35,735 nt of DNA, taken from contig LJCW01000387.1 of NCBI GenBank assembly GCA_001298555.1, positions 1 through 35,735 on the forward strand, in the 5' to 3' direction. Each line of letters begins with the position of its first letter. The stretch's first letter is position 1. Source of the stretch: Actinobacteria bacterium OV450. Its GTDB lineage: Bacteria > Actinomycetota > Actinomycetes > Streptomycetales > Streptomycetaceae. A program made the translations under genes and the position numbers. A model generated the notes under the pieces. That model was not told the origin of the DNA. It saw only the letters and a program-made list of their open reading frames with translations, and searched no databases. This document shows positions 15,541 to 23,472 of the stretch, in pieces.

Positions 15541-15622
15541 TTCGAATATTTCGTATGGTCGCGGCGTGTCGACTGTACGAGATCTTCGAACGATCAGGCA
15601 AGGTCCGTACGAGATCCGCGTA
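15541..15622. promoter_or_regulatory. three operator-like 15-bp elements between hydrolase and arsR-type gene
   Basis: TACGAAATATTCGAA (minus strand, 15541-15555) and TACGAGATCTTCGAA (plus, 15576-15590) agree at 13 of 15 positions in opposite orientation. A third, partial copy, TACGAGATCCGCGTA, lies at 15608-15622. Centres are 35 and 32 bases apart, about three helical turns. This is the expected place for ArsR binding sites. Confidence 0.6.
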
Positions 15623-15632
15623 CAGTGAGGAC

Positions 15633-16064
15633 ATGGCTGCCGCTGCTGAGCTGACCCACCCCCGCGCCGAGGACATCGGACTCGCCGAGGTCCTCGCCGC
15701 CCTCGGCCACCCCGTCCGGCTGGAGATCGTCCGCAGGCTCGCCTCCGGTGGGGAGACGTCCTGCGGCGAGGTGGTGCCCGACCTGCCCCGGTCGAGCGTC
15801 ACCCACCACCTCAAGACGCTCCGCGAGGGCGGTGTGATCTGCCAGCGCCCGCAGGGGCGCAAGCTCTCCCTCACGCTGCGCCGCGACGACCTGGAGCTGC
15901 GCTTCCCCGGCCTGCTGCACCTCGTCCTCACGGAAGCCCGGGGTGAGCCCGGAAACGAGCCCGGAAACGAGCCCGGGGTGAGGGGGCCACAGGGGCGGGA
16001 GCGGCCGATTTCCCGCGGCCGGGACCGGGTGTCCGTCCCGACCCCTAGACTCGGAAAGCGATGA
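15633..16064 (+). CDS. ArsR-family transcriptional regulator
   Basis: A 143-residue winged-helix repressor. The ArsR core covers about 10-95: LAEVLAALGHPVRLEIVRRLA, then the recognition helix region SSVTHHLKTLREGGVI and the wing QRPQGRKLSLTLRRDDLE. No Cys cluster for metal sensing is obvious; the single CGEV cysteine is near the dimer helix. The last ~40 residues (after TEARGEPGNEP) are Gly/Glu/Pro/Arg-rich, contain three short GNEP-like repeats, and are probably not part of the fold; the coding sequence there overlaps the presumed pcrA promoter. ATG 15633 has GAGG only two bases before it, so start spacing is poor. The stop overlaps the pcrA start by four bases. Probably represses the divergent hydrolase and itself. 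Confidence 0.87.
   Translation: MAAAAELTHPRAEDIGLAEVLAALGHPVRLEIVRRLASGGETSCGEVVPDLPRSSVTHHLKTLREGGVICQRPQGRKLSLTLRRDDLELRFPGLLHLVLTEARGEPGNEPGNEPGVRGPQGRERPISRGRDRVSVPTPRLGKR
16046..16051 (+). promoter_or_regulatory. possible pcrA -10 element
   Basis: TAGACT ends nine bases before the pcrA ATG. If used, it would give an almost leaderless pcrA transcript from inside the arsR-type gene's 3' end. No convincing -35 is visible. Confidence 0.35.
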
Positions 16065-18568
16065 GCAGCCTCTTTGACGACAGCTTCCTGGCGGACCTCT
16101 CCCCCTCCGACGAGGTCCCTCCGCCGCCCGAGGACCACGCCGCCCCGGAACCGGGCGCGGACGACCTCTTCGGGGGCCGCTTCGACGTGCCCATGACCCG
16201 GGACGCGTACTACCGGGACGGCGCCCCCAAGCCCGTCATCGACCCCGCGAGGCTCCTGGACGGGCTCAACGAGCAGCAGGCCGCGGCCGTGGTGCACGCG
16301 GGCTCCCCGCTGCTCATCGTGGCCGGCGCCGGCTCCGGCAAGACACGGGTGCTGACCCACCGCATCGGCCACCTGCTGGCCGCGCGGGGCGTCCACCCGG
16401 GCCAGATCCTGGCGATCACCTTCACCAACAAGGCCGCCGGTGAGATGAAGGAGCGCGTCGAGGGCCTGGTCGGCCCCCGCGCCAACGCCATGTGGGTGTC
16501 CACCTTCCACAGCGCGTGCGTACGCATCCTGCGCCGCGAGTCGAAGCGCCTCGGCTTCACCTCGTCGTTCTCGATCTACGACGCGGCCGACTCGAAGCGC
16601 CTGATGGCGCTCGTCTGCCGGGACCTGGACCTGGACCCGAAGAAGTTCCCGCCCAAGTCCTTCAACGCCAAGATCTCGAACCTCAAGAACGAGCTCATCG
16701 ACGAGGACGCCTTCGCGGCGCAGGCCGCCGACGGCTTCGAGAAGACCCTCGCCCAGGCGTACGCGATGTACCAGGGGCGGCTGCGCGAGGCCAACGCGCT
16801 CGACTTCGACGACATCATCATGACGACCGTCCACCTGCTCCAGGCGTTCCCGGACGTCGCCGAGCACTACCGGCGGCGCTTCCGGCACGTCCTGGTCGAC
16901 GAGTACCAGGACACCAACCACGCCCAGTACACGCTGGTGCGCGAGCTCGTCGGCACCGGCTACCCGGACCTGCCGCCGGCCGAGCTCTGCGTGGTGGGTG
17001 ACGCCGACCAGTCGATCTACGCCTTCCGCGGCGCGACCATCCGCAACATCCTCCAGTTCGAAGAGGACTACAAGGACGCGACGACGATCCTGCTGGAGCA
17101 GAACTACCGCTCCACACAGACGATCCTCTCCGCCGCCAACGCGGTCATCGAGCGCAACGAGAACCGCCGAGCCAAGAACCTGTGGACCCAGGCCGGCAGC
17201 GGCTCCGTCATCACCGGCTACGTCGCGGACACCGAGCACGACGAGGCGCAGTTCGTCGCCGACGAGATCGACCGGCTGACGGACGCGGGCGACGCCAAGG
17301 CGGGCGACGTGGCGATCTTCTACCGGACGAACGCCCAGTCCCGCGTCTTCGAAGAGATCTTCATCCGGGTCGGCCTGCCCTACAAGGTGGTCGGCGGCGT
17401 CCGCTTCTACGAGCGCAAGGAGGTCCGGGACGTCCTCGCGTACCTGCGCGTCCTGGCGAACCCGGAGGACAACGTCCCGCTGCGCCGCATCCTGAACGTG
17501 CCCAAGCGCGGCATCGGCGAGCGCGCGGAGGCGATGATCGACGCCCTCGCGATGCGCGAGAAGATCACCTTCCCGCAGGCGCTGCGGCGCGTGGACGAGG
17601 CGTTCGGCATGGCCGCCCGCTCGACCAACGCCGTGAAGCGGTTCAACGTGCTGATGGAGGAACTCCGCACGATCGTCGACTCCGGCGCCGGTCCGGCGGT
17701 GGTGCTGGAGGCGGTGCTGGAGCGCACCGGGTACCTCGCCGAGCTGCAGGCCTCCACCGACCCGCAGGACGAGACGCGGATCGAGAACCTCCAGGAACTC
17801 GCGGCCGTGGCCCTGGAGTTCGAGCAGGCCCGAGCGGAGGACGCCGGGACGTCAGCGGCTGCCGCCGCGGGCGCCACGCTCGCGGAGTTCCTGGAGCAGG
17901 TCGCGCTCGTCGCCGACTCCGACCAGATCCCGGACGAGGACGAGGACGGTTCGGGCGTCATCACGCTGATGACCCTGCACACCGCCAAGGGCCTGGAGTT
18001 CCCGGTGGTCTTCCTGACCGGCATGGAGGACGGGGTCTTCCCGCACATGCGGGCGCTGGGCCAGACCAAGGAGCTGGAGGAGGAGCGCCGTCTCGCGTAC
18101 GTCGGCATCACACGGGCGCGCGAGCGGCTGTACCTGACCCGCTCGTCGATGCGCAGCGCGTGGGGCACCCCCTCGTACAACCCGCCGTCGCGGTTCCTCG
18201 AGGAGATCCCTGCGGAGTACCTGCAGTGGAAGCGCACGGGCGCGGCGCAGAAGCCGGCGGGCCCGATGCGCAGTTCCGGCTCGGGGTACGGCTCCGGATC
18301 CGGGAAGACGAGCTTCGGGACCTCGCCGGAGGCGTTCCTGTCCTCGGCGCGTACGAAGTCGGGGCCGTCCGGGTTCGCGACGCGCCGGGCCAACGACAAG
18401 CCGGTCGTCGCGCTCGCGGTCGGGGACCGGGTCACGCACGACCAGTTCGGGCTGGGCACGGTCATGGAGGTCAAGGGAGCCGGCGCGGACGCGCAGGCCA
18501 CCGTCGACTTCGGGGACGACAAGCCGAAGCGCCTGCTGCTGCGCTACGCGCCGGTGCAGAAGCTGTAA
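16061..18568 (+). CDS. pcrA: ATP-dependent DNA helicase PcrA (UvrD/Rep family)
   Basis: An 835-residue superfamily 1A 3'-5' helicase for repair, replication restart and transcription-coupled repair. After an acidic N-terminal extension of ~65 residues come the Q-motif LNEQQ (69-73), Walker A AGAGSGKT (88-95), motif Ia AITFTNKAA, the Walker B motif DEYQD (280-284), motif III GDADQSIYAFRGA, motif IV EQNYRST, motif V TLHTAKGLEFPVVFL and motif VI YVGITRARERL. A Ser/Gly-rich linker then leads to the C-terminal Tudor-like domain (about 785-835: VGDRVTHDQFGLGTVMEV), which in PcrA binds RNA polymerase. Length is normal for actinobacteria. The start overlaps the preceding regulator gene. No DNA-damage promoter motif of the type seen at 25 kb is found upstream. 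Confidence 0.97.
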   Translation: MSSLFDDSFLADLSPSDEVPPPPEDHAAPEPGADDLFGGRFDVPMTRDAYYRDGAPKPVIDPARLLDGLNEQQAAAVVHAGSPLLIVAGAGSGKTRVLTHRIGHLLAARGVHPGQILAITFTNKAAGEMKERVEGLVGPRANAMWVSTFHSACVRILRRESKRLGFTSSFSIYDAADSKRLMALVCRDLDLDPKKFPPKSFNAKISNLKNELIDEDAFAAQAADGFEKTLAQAYAMYQGRLREANALDFDDIIMTTVHLLQAFPDVAEHYRRRFRHVLVDEYQDTNHAQYTLVRELVGTGYPDLPPAELCVVGDADQSIYAFRGATIRNILQFEEDYKDATTILLEQNYRSTQTILSAANAVIERNENRRAKNLWTQAGSGSVITGYVADTEHDEAQFVADEIDRLTDAGDAKAGDVAIFYRTNAQSRVFEEIFIRVGLPYKVVGGVRFYERKEVRDVLAYLRVLANPEDNVPLRRILNVPKRGIGERAEAMIDALAMREKITFPQALRRVDEAFGMAARSTNAVKRFNVLMEELRTIVDSGAGPAVVLEAVLERTGYLAELQASTDPQDETRIENLQELAAVALEFEQARAEDAGTSAAAAAGATLAEFLEQVALVADSDQIPDEDEDGSGVITLMTLHTAKGLEFPVVFLTGMEDGVFPHMRALGQTKELEEERRLAYVGITRARERLYLTRSSMRSAWGTPSYNPPSRFLEEIPAEYLQWKRTGAAQKPAGPMRSSGSGYGSGSGKTSFGTSPEAFLSSARTKSGPSGFATRRANDKPVVALAVGDRVTHDQFGLGTVMEVKGAGADAQATVDFGDDKPKRLLLRYAPVQKL

Positions 18569-18576
18569 CGGCGCGG

Positions 18577-18600
18577 CCGGGCCGGCCGCGGCCGGCCCGG
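18577..18600. terminator. 24-bp perfect palindrome between convergent genes
   Basis: The 24 bases from 18577 to 18600 equal their own reverse complement (arms CCGGGCCGGCC and GGCCGGCCCGG). Located nine bases after pcrA and six before the end of the convergent M23 gene, it can serve as a terminator for both. Confidence 0.75.
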
Positions 18601-18605
18601 TGGGC

Positions 18606-20141
18606 TCAGCTGGGGTCCAGGCCGTGGCTGCGGAGCCACGGCAGGGGGTCGATCGCCGAGCCGCCGCCGGGCCGGACCTCGAAGTGCAGGTGCGGGCCGG
18701 TGGAGTTGCCCGAGTTGCCGGAGTAGGCGATGACGTCGCCCGCCTTGACCTTGCCGGACCGGATCTTGGTGCTGCTGAGGTGGCAGTACCAGGTCTCGGT
18801 GCCGTCGGGCGAGGTGACTATGGCCATGTTGCCGTAGGCGCTGTTCCACTGCGTGCGCACGGTGCCGTCGGTGGCGGACATGACCGGGGTGCCGTAGGAG
18901 ACCGGGAAGTCGATGCCGGTGTGCACCGACATCCACATGCCGCCGGCCTGGCCGAAGGTGGCGCTGAGGCCGTGCTGTCCGACCGGGATCGCGAACTTGG
19001 GGCGGGCCGCTTCCTTGGCCGCCTCCTCCTCCGCCTTCTTCTTCTTCTCGTCCTCCTGGCGCTGGCGCAGGTCGATGCGCTCCTGCGTGCGGCTCGCGCG
19101 GTCCGCGAAGTCGCCCGCGTCGGCGCTGAGCGCCGTCAGCTGGGTGTCGAGCTTGCTGTTCGCCGCGACCGGCTTCACCGAGGCCGGGTCGGGTGCGGCC
19201 ATCGTCGTGGTGTCCTCGGCGGGCTTGTCCGCGCCCGTGAGTCCGCCGACGGAGGCGGCCGCGACACCGGCGACGCCCATCACGCAGGCGGAGGGCACGG
19301 CCACGGTCAGCAGGGCGGAACGCTTCGCCGGGGTGCGGCGCCGGCTGTTGCCGCTGCCCGGGGCGGCCGTGGCCGTCGACTTCGTCCTGCCTGCGGCGCG
19401 GCGCGAGGCGCGGGGCGCGGGGGCGTCGGCCGGAGTAACCGGCATGGCCTGGGTGGGCAGGTCGTGCACCGGGGCGGCCGTGAGGTCGGTGTCGAGGTCG
19501 AACTCGTGGCCGTGGCCGTGGCCGTGGTCCGGCTCGGGGCTTTCGTCGCCCAGGACTTCGAAGACGGCGGTCTCGCTGTAGGCGTCGGCGGCGGGGGCGG
19601 CCGGCGCCTCGTAGGAGTAGGCCGTGTCCTCCTGCGGCTGCTGGACCTGGTGCTCCGCCTGCTGCTGGTACTCGTACTGGTAGTCGTACGAGAAGGTCTG
19701 CGTCTGCTGCTCGTGCTGCGGGACGGTGTTCCAGGCGGTGGCGTCGTACGCGCCGGTCTCGGTGCCCGTGGTGCCGTAGCCCGGCATCGCCCACTGGCCG
19801 GTCTGTCCGGGCTGCTCGTAGCCGAACCCGGCGGCCTGGTAGTCGGTGCCGCCCTGCTGGTTCCAGGCGCTCGCGTCCCACGTACCGGTGCCGGCGTCCT
19901 CGGAGACCCCGCTCTGGGCGGGGATGCTCGACAGGTAGCCGCCGTCCTGCGCGTAACTGCCCTGCGCGGACCAGGCGGTGGCGTCGTACGTACCGGTCTC
20001 GTACGAGGCGTAGGCGGCGTAGTCGTACCCCTGACCCTGCGTTTCGTAGGAAACATGCGCCGAGTCACCAGCGAAAGTGGTGTTGGAAAGGCCGTCGTAC
20101 CCGGAATCGGGGTACAGGCCCGACGAGGGGCGGTCGTTCAC
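18606..20141 (-). CDS. membrane-anchored M23 (LytM) peptidase with long Tyr/Gln-rich N terminus
   Basis: A 511-residue protein. The first ~270 residues are low-complexity, rich in Tyr, Gln, Thr and Ala, with three copies of a (E/G)TGxxDAxAW motif (near 50, 86 and 129) and a HGHGHGH run (about 206-212). A basic stretch and one membrane helix follow (about 275-300, SALLTVAVPSACVMGVAGVAAA), then a coiled coil rich in Glu and Lys (335-380) and the M23 domain (382-495). Zinc ligands are present: His407 and Asp411 (HTGID) and the GPHLHFE motif (His484, His486), so the domain looks active. It probably cleaves peptidoglycan cross-links outside the membrane while the N terminus stays in the cytoplasm. 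GTG 20141 is preferred over the TTG at 20144 because of AAAGAGAAG just upstream. Confidence 0.9.
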   Translation of the reverse strand: MNDRPSSGLYPDSGYDGLSNTTFAGDSAHVSYETQGQGYDYAAYASYETGTYDATAWSAQGSYAQDGGYLSSIPAQSGVSEDAGTGTWDASAWNQQGGTDYQAAGFGYEQPGQTGQWAMPGYGTTGTETGAYDATAWNTVPQHEQQTQTFSYDYQYEYQQQAEHQVQQPQEDTAYSYEAPAAPAADAYSETAVFEVLGDESPEPDHGHGHGHEFDLDTDLTAAPVHDLPTQAMPVTPADAPAPRASRRAAGRTKSTATAAPGSGNSRRRTPAKRSALLTVAVPSACVMGVAGVAAASVGGLTGADKPAEDTTTMAAPDPASVKPVAANSKLDTQLTALSADAGDFADRASRTQERIDLRQRQEDEKKKKAEEEAAKEAARPKFAIPVGQHGLSATFGQAGGMWMSVHTGIDFPVSYGTPVMSATDGTVRTQWNSAYGNMAIVTSPDGTETWYCHLSSTKIRSGKVKAGDVIAYSGNSGNSTGPHLHFEVRPGGGSAIDPLPWLRSHGLDPS

Positions 20142-20180
20142 CAACTTCTCTTTCGCCTCGGCAGTGGGGGGCCTGGGTGG

Positions 20181-20203
20181 CCAGGGAACTCAAGGTTCCC
20201 TGG
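20181..20203 (-). promoter_or_regulatory. hairpin in the M23 gene 5' untranslated region
   Basis: CCAGGGAAC (20181-20189), five bases, GTTCCCTGG (20195-20203): a perfect 9-bp stem about 40 bases before the M23 start codon and just inside the predicted transcript. It could affect translation or mRNA stability. It is too small for a ydaO riboswitch. Confidence 0.5.
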
Positions 20204-20219
20204 GGAGAGCAGTGGCGTG

Positions 20220-20249
20220 ACTGTACCCGGCGGTTACTGGCAACGACAA
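20220..20249 (-). promoter_or_regulatory. predicted promoter of the M23 gene
   Basis: On the minus strand, TTGTCG (20244-20249) and TACAGT (20220-20225) are 18 bases apart. The predicted start is near 20213, giving a leader of about 70 bases that holds the 9-bp hairpin. Confidence 0.45.
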
Positions 20250-20258
20250 TCTTCCAGG

Positions 20259-20279
20259 GGTTCCGGGCTTTCCGGAACC
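20259..20279 (-). terminator. hairpin downstream of the lipase gene
   Basis: GGTTCCGG (20259-20266) pairs with CCGGAACC (20272-20279) around a 5-base loop, 85 bases after the lipase stop and before the M23 promoter. It probably separates the two transcripts. Confidence 0.55.
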
Positions 20280-20363
20280 GGGCATTCGGCCGTCTTTCGG
20301 TCGTGGCAAAGCCGAGCCTTGGCCTTGAGTTCGAAATTCGTTCGAGTTTCGACGGGTTGGTGT

Positions 20364-21146
20364 TCACGCGACGGAAGCGGCGTCCCCCAGGCTGTCGGCG
20401 GCGGCCCGGACCGGCCCGTCGAGCGCGCGCCGGACCGCCGCCGTCACCGCGGGATGGGCGGCCAGCGCGAGATGTCCGATGCCTGTGACCTGCACGTTCT
20501 CCGCGACGAGGTCCGGATGCTCGATCCGGGCCGTCTCCGTCGGATCCATCAGCTCGTCGAACTCGCTCCAGAACGCGACGCATCGGGTCCGGCAGCCGGG
20601 CGCGGGTGCCCGCAGCTCGGCCAGCACCTGCGAATCCGGGCGTATCTGCCGGATCAGCGGGTGGGCGTCCATGAAGGGGGCGACCCGTGTACCGGAATGC
20701 GGAGTGCCGAGCGTGACGAGGGTGCGTACGCGGGCGTCGCCGCCGAGCCGCTGGACGTAGTACCGCCCGACCAGCCCGCCCAGGCTGTGTCCGACGAGGT
20801 CCACCCGCTCCTGCCCCGTCCGCTCGCACAGTTCCTCGACGCGCCGGGCGAGGTGGCGGGCGGTGGCGCGCAGGTCGCGGGTGAAGGGGGAGTAGTTGTA
20901 CGCCTCCACCTGCCGCCCGCCCGCGGCGAGGGTGCGGCGCAGCAGGACGAACACCGACCGGTTGTCCGTGAACCCGTGCAGCAGGAGCGCGGGCGTCCGT
21001 CCCGGGTGCTTTGCGCCGGTTGCGGCGGGTTTCTCCTGGAGCATCCCGGTCGGGTACAGAAGCAGGTGCCCGCCGAGGACCACCACCTCCAGCACGCCGG
21101 CCCGCAGCGCAGCTACGGACACGGGTACGGGTATGGACAGCCCCAT
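20364..21146 (-). CDS. lipase/esterase-like alpha/beta hydrolase
   Basis: A 260-residue hydrolase resembling small bacterial triacylglycerol lipases (LipA/Lip group). The oxyanion motif LLLHGF is at 55-59 and the nucleophile elbow VGHSLGG carries Ser121. LVTLGTPHSGTRVAP is the family strand-loop. The catalytic Asp is probably in WSEFDELMDP and the His in GIGHLAL. A hydrophobic N-terminal helix (10-31, VAALRAGVLEVVVLGGHLLLY) without a clear cleavage site suggests membrane association rather than release. ATG 21146 has GGGGAGG six bases upstream. It is divergent from icmB, with a 17-bp inverted repeat in the shared region. Substrate unknown. Confidence 0.87.
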   Translation of the reverse strand: MGLSIPVPVSVAALRAGVLEVVVLGGHLLLYPTGMLQEKPAATGAKHPGRTPALLLHGFTDNRSVFVLLRRTLAAGGRQVEAYNYSPFTRDLRATARHLARRVEELCERTGQERVDLVGHSLGGLVGRYYVQRLGGDARVRTLVTLGTPHSGTRVAPFMDAHPLIRQIRPDSQVLAELRAPAPGCRTRCVAFWSEFDELMDPTETARIEHPDLVAENVQVTGIGHLALAAHPAVTAAVRRALDGPVRAAADSLGDAASVA

Positions 21147-21182
21147 CGACGGCCTCCCCTAAGCCTTTTGGGACTGCGGCAG

Positions 21183-21225
21183 GCCGCGCCACCGTGCCGT
21201 GCGGCTGTCGGTACGGTGGCGCGGC
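21183..21225. repeat. 17-bp inverted repeat between lipase and icmB
   Basis: Left arm 21183-21199, right arm 21209-21225, loop nine bases; all pairs are Watson-Crick except one G-T. It lies 37 bases upstream of the lipase start and 130 upstream of icmB. It could insulate the divergent transcripts or bind a regulator. The rest of the 208-bp gap holds the icmB ribosome binding site GGGAGG (21342-21347). Confidence 0.65.
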
Positions 21226-21354
21226 GCCCCCGGTGCGGCTCCCCTGGCGGTGAATCAACGCCGTCCCACGTGTGATTTCCCCCTCGTGGTTGACCGTGAA
21301 ACGGGGGTGTGCGCGATGCTGTACTTAACGTTCGTTCACTCGGGAGGCAGTGCG

Positions 21355-21759
21355 ATGGGTGTGACCGGTCCGATCCGTGTGGTGGTGGCCAAGCCGGGTC
21401 TCGACGGCCACGACCGCGGGGCCAAGGTGATCGCGCGTGCGCTCCGGGACGCGGGCATGGAGGTCATCTACACGGGCCTCCACCAGACTCCCGAGCAGAT
21501 CGTGGACACCGCCATCCAGGAGGACGCCGACGCGATCGGCCTCTCGATCCTCTCCGGCGCCCACAACACGCTGTTCGTGCGCGTCCTGGAACTCCTGAAG
21601 GAGCGCGAGGCGGAGGACATCAAGGTCTTCGGCGGCGGCATCATCCCGGAGGACGACATCGCCCCCCTGAAGGAGAAGGGCGTGGCCGAGATCTTCACCC
21701 CGGGTGCGACGACGACGTCGATCGTCGACTGGGTCCGCGCCCACGTCCGCACCGCGTGA
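21355..21759 (+). CDS. icmB: isobutyryl-CoA mutase small subunit (B12-binding)
   Basis: A 134-residue stand-alone cobalamin-binding protein, the length of Streptomyces IcmB. It shows the base-off/His-on B12 motif DGHDRG (Asp17, His19, Gly22), followed by LSILSGAH (the Ser-x-Leu motif) and VFGGGIIP (the Gly-rich loop). With the large subunit IcmA, encoded elsewhere, it would interconvert isobutyryl-CoA and n-butyryl-CoA using adenosylcobalamin, feeding valine-derived units into fatty acid and polyketide building blocks. A stand-alone B12 subunit of another mutase is the alternative. ATG 21355 has GGGAGG seven bases upstream; longer in-frame starts lack this. An 8-bp tandem repeat begins at the stop codon. 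Confidence 0.85.
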   Translation: MGVTGPIRVVVAKPGLDGHDRGAKVIARALRDAGMEVIYTGLHQTPEQIVDTAIQEDADAIGLSILSGAHNTLFVRVLELLKEREAEDIKVFGGGIIPEDDIAPLKEKGVAEIFTPGATTTSIVDWVRAHVRTA

Positions 21760-21803
21760 CCGCGTGACCGCGTGACCGCGTGACCGCGTGACGCGTGACC
21801 GAG
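21757..21803. repeat. six 8-bp tandem repeats starting at the icmB stop codon
   Basis: TGACCGCG is repeated exactly four times (21757-21788), then TGACGCG and TGACCGAG. The first unit contains the icmB stop codon. It lies in the short gap before the convergent DUF5691 gene ends at 21841. Copy number is likely to vary between strains by slippage. Confidence 0.85.
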
Positions 21804-21840
21804 CACCGGCACCTGCCGCGGCCCCGCACCCCCGCCCCCG

Positions 21841-23445
21841 TCAGGGCGCGGGCGCGGCGGCCGGCGGGGTCAGTTCGGCGAGCATCGTGGCGCGGAGGCG
21901 GAGCGTGGCGACCAGGCGTTGGAAGGCCTCGGCCCAGTACGCCGCCGCACCCGGGGACGCGTCCGGCAGGCCGTCCGACGCCGCCGTGAGGGACTCCAGG
22001 TGGTCGGCCGCCGCGGGGTCCAGGCAGCGTTCCGCGAGGCCCATCACCCCGCTGAAGCTCCACGGGTAGCTGCCCGCCTCCCGCGCGGCGTCCAGCGCGT
22101 CCACCACGGCCCGGCCCAGCGTCCCCGCCCACGGCACCACGCACACACCGAGCAGCTGGAAGGCCTCCGACAGGCCGTGGGCCCGTATGAACTCCGCGAC
22201 CCACTGCGCCCGTTCCCCGTCCGGCAGGACCGACAGCAGCTTCGCCCGCTCCGCGAGCGACGCCGTGCCCGGGGCCGTCGCGGGCGGCGCCGACGCCGCG
22301 CCGAGCAGGGCCTTCGACCACTGCGGATCGCGCTGGCGCACCGCCGCCCGGCACCACGCCGCGTGCAGCTCCTCCCGCCAGCTCTCGCCCCCGGCCACCG
22401 GCAGCGCCACGATCTCCGCCGGGCCGAGCCCGCCGAACCGCTCCCGCCAGCAGGACAGCGGCGCCGCCTCCACCAGCTGGCCCAGCCACCAGGCCCGTTC
22501 CCCGCGCCCGGCGGGCGGCCGTTCGACCACCCCGTCGCGGAGCATCCCCGCATCGCAGTCGGCCGGCGGGGTCACCCCCTCCGGACCCACGCAGGCCAGC
22601 GCCCGCTCCGCCATCCGCCGGGCCAGTGCGGACCGCGGCAGTGCGGACAGCAGCTCGGCGGCCGTTGCCCGGACGTTGCGGCTCCGGTCGCCCAGGGCCG
22701 CCTCCAGGAACGGCTCGTCCCCTTCCGACAGCCCCACCCGCAGCGAGTCGAGGAACATCAGCCGGTCCTCGGCCCGTTCGGTGGCCCAGGTCGTCGACAG
22801 CAGCCGCGTCGCGGCCGCCGCCTCATGCGCCCGCACCGCCCCCAGCAGGGCCACCCGCTCCGCGAACAGCCCCTCCTGCCACAGCCGTTCCACCCCGGCC
22901 CGGTCCCCGGGGCCGGGCAGCTCCCCGCCGGCCGCGCCGCCGCGCAGGGCGAAGCGCCAGTCAGGGTTGAGCCGGGCCAGCCACAGGCCCCGCACCCCGG
23001 CCAGGGCCAGCGCCTGCGCCCGCAGGTCCGTGCGGGCCCGGGCCGCGTCCAGCAGCGCCGGCAGCAGCGCGGCCGGAGCCCGGTAACCGTGCCGGCCGGC
23101 GGCGGCCAGCCACTGCGGCAGCAGCTCCGTCAGATCCGGAGCCGCCCCGCGGCGCCCGCCGCCGCTGCCCGCACCGGTCCGGCCTGCCAGCAGCTGGGCC
23201 AGCCGCCGCCGGGCCGGCTCCGGCGGATCCGGGCGCGGATCCCCCGGCGCGGGATCCGGCCGCGGGCCCGCCTCGGCGGGCCGCAGCCCGGCCCGCCGCC
23301 GTACCGTCTGCACGGCCGCCGCATCGAGCAGCGCCGCCGGGCTGCCCTGGCTCCGGCCGGTGCCCAGCAGTGCGGCGCCGACCAGCTCCTCCCACTCCCC
23401 GTGACCCGTGCCGGCGTCCCTGTCCGCCTCCGTCGTCCTCGTCAC
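21841..23445 (-). CDS. DUF5691 family protein (MoxR/VWA-associated)
   Basis: A 534-residue, probably cytoplasmic helical-repeat protein. It opens with a segment GEWEELVGAALLGTGRS, then Ala/Pro/Arg-rich sequence, then repeated helix pairs of HEAT-like look, for example DEPFLEAALGDRSRNVRATAAELLSALP near the middle, WWLGQLVEAAPLSCWRERFG, and a C-terminal set ending AFQRLVATLRLRATMLAELTPP. I see no enzyme motif. The family is known to me only from its genomic company: SWIM, MoxR, DUF5682 and VWA genes. GTG 23445 with GGGAGG six to eight bases upstream is chosen over TTG 23529, which would put a 14-bp hairpin in the coding part. A scaffold or adaptor for the MoxR ATPase is a guess. 192 bases with two hairpins separate it from the SWIM gene. 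Confidence 0.8.
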   Translation of the reverse strand: MTRTTEADRDAGTGHGEWEELVGAALLGTGRSQGSPAALLDAAAVQTVRRRAGLRPAEAGPRPDPAPGDPRPDPPEPARRRLAQLLAGRTGAGSGGGRRGAAPDLTELLPQWLAAAGRHGYRAPAALLPALLDAARARTDLRAQALALAGVRGLWLARLNPDWRFALRGGAAGGELPGPGDRAGVERLWQEGLFAERVALLGAVRAHEAAAATRLLSTTWATERAEDRLMFLDSLRVGLSEGDEPFLEAALGDRSRNVRATAAELLSALPRSALARRMAERALACVGPEGVTPPADCDAGMLRDGVVERPPAGRGERAWWLGQLVEAAPLSCWRERFGGLGPAEIVALPVAGGESWREELHAAWCRAAVRQRDPQWSKALLGAASAPPATAPGTASLAERAKLLSVLPDGERAQWVAEFIRAHGLSEAFQLLGVCVVPWAGTLGRAVVDALDAAREAGSYPWSFSGVMGLAERCLDPAAADHLESLTAASDGLPDASPGAAAYWAEAFQRLVATLRLRATMLAELTPPAAAPAP

Positions 23446-23472
23446 CGCGCGCCCCTCCCTCTCATCCGGCAG

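Noticed and set aside
20244..20249. TTGTCGTTG on the minus strand upstream of the M23 gene as a RecA-NDp promoter
   Set aside because: One mismatch in the -35 and no TAnnnT after eight bases; the TACAGT is 15 bases beyond the 9-base element, so it was listed only as an ordinary promoter.
20142..20360. c-di-AMP (ydaO) riboswitch upstream of the M23 gene
   Set aside because: The predicted leader is about 70 bases with only a 9-bp hairpin, which is too small.
21329..21340. AACG-TT-CGTT near-palindrome just upstream of the icmB ribosome binding site, as a TetR operator
   Set aside because: Only 4-bp arms, and no TetR gene in the neighbourhood.
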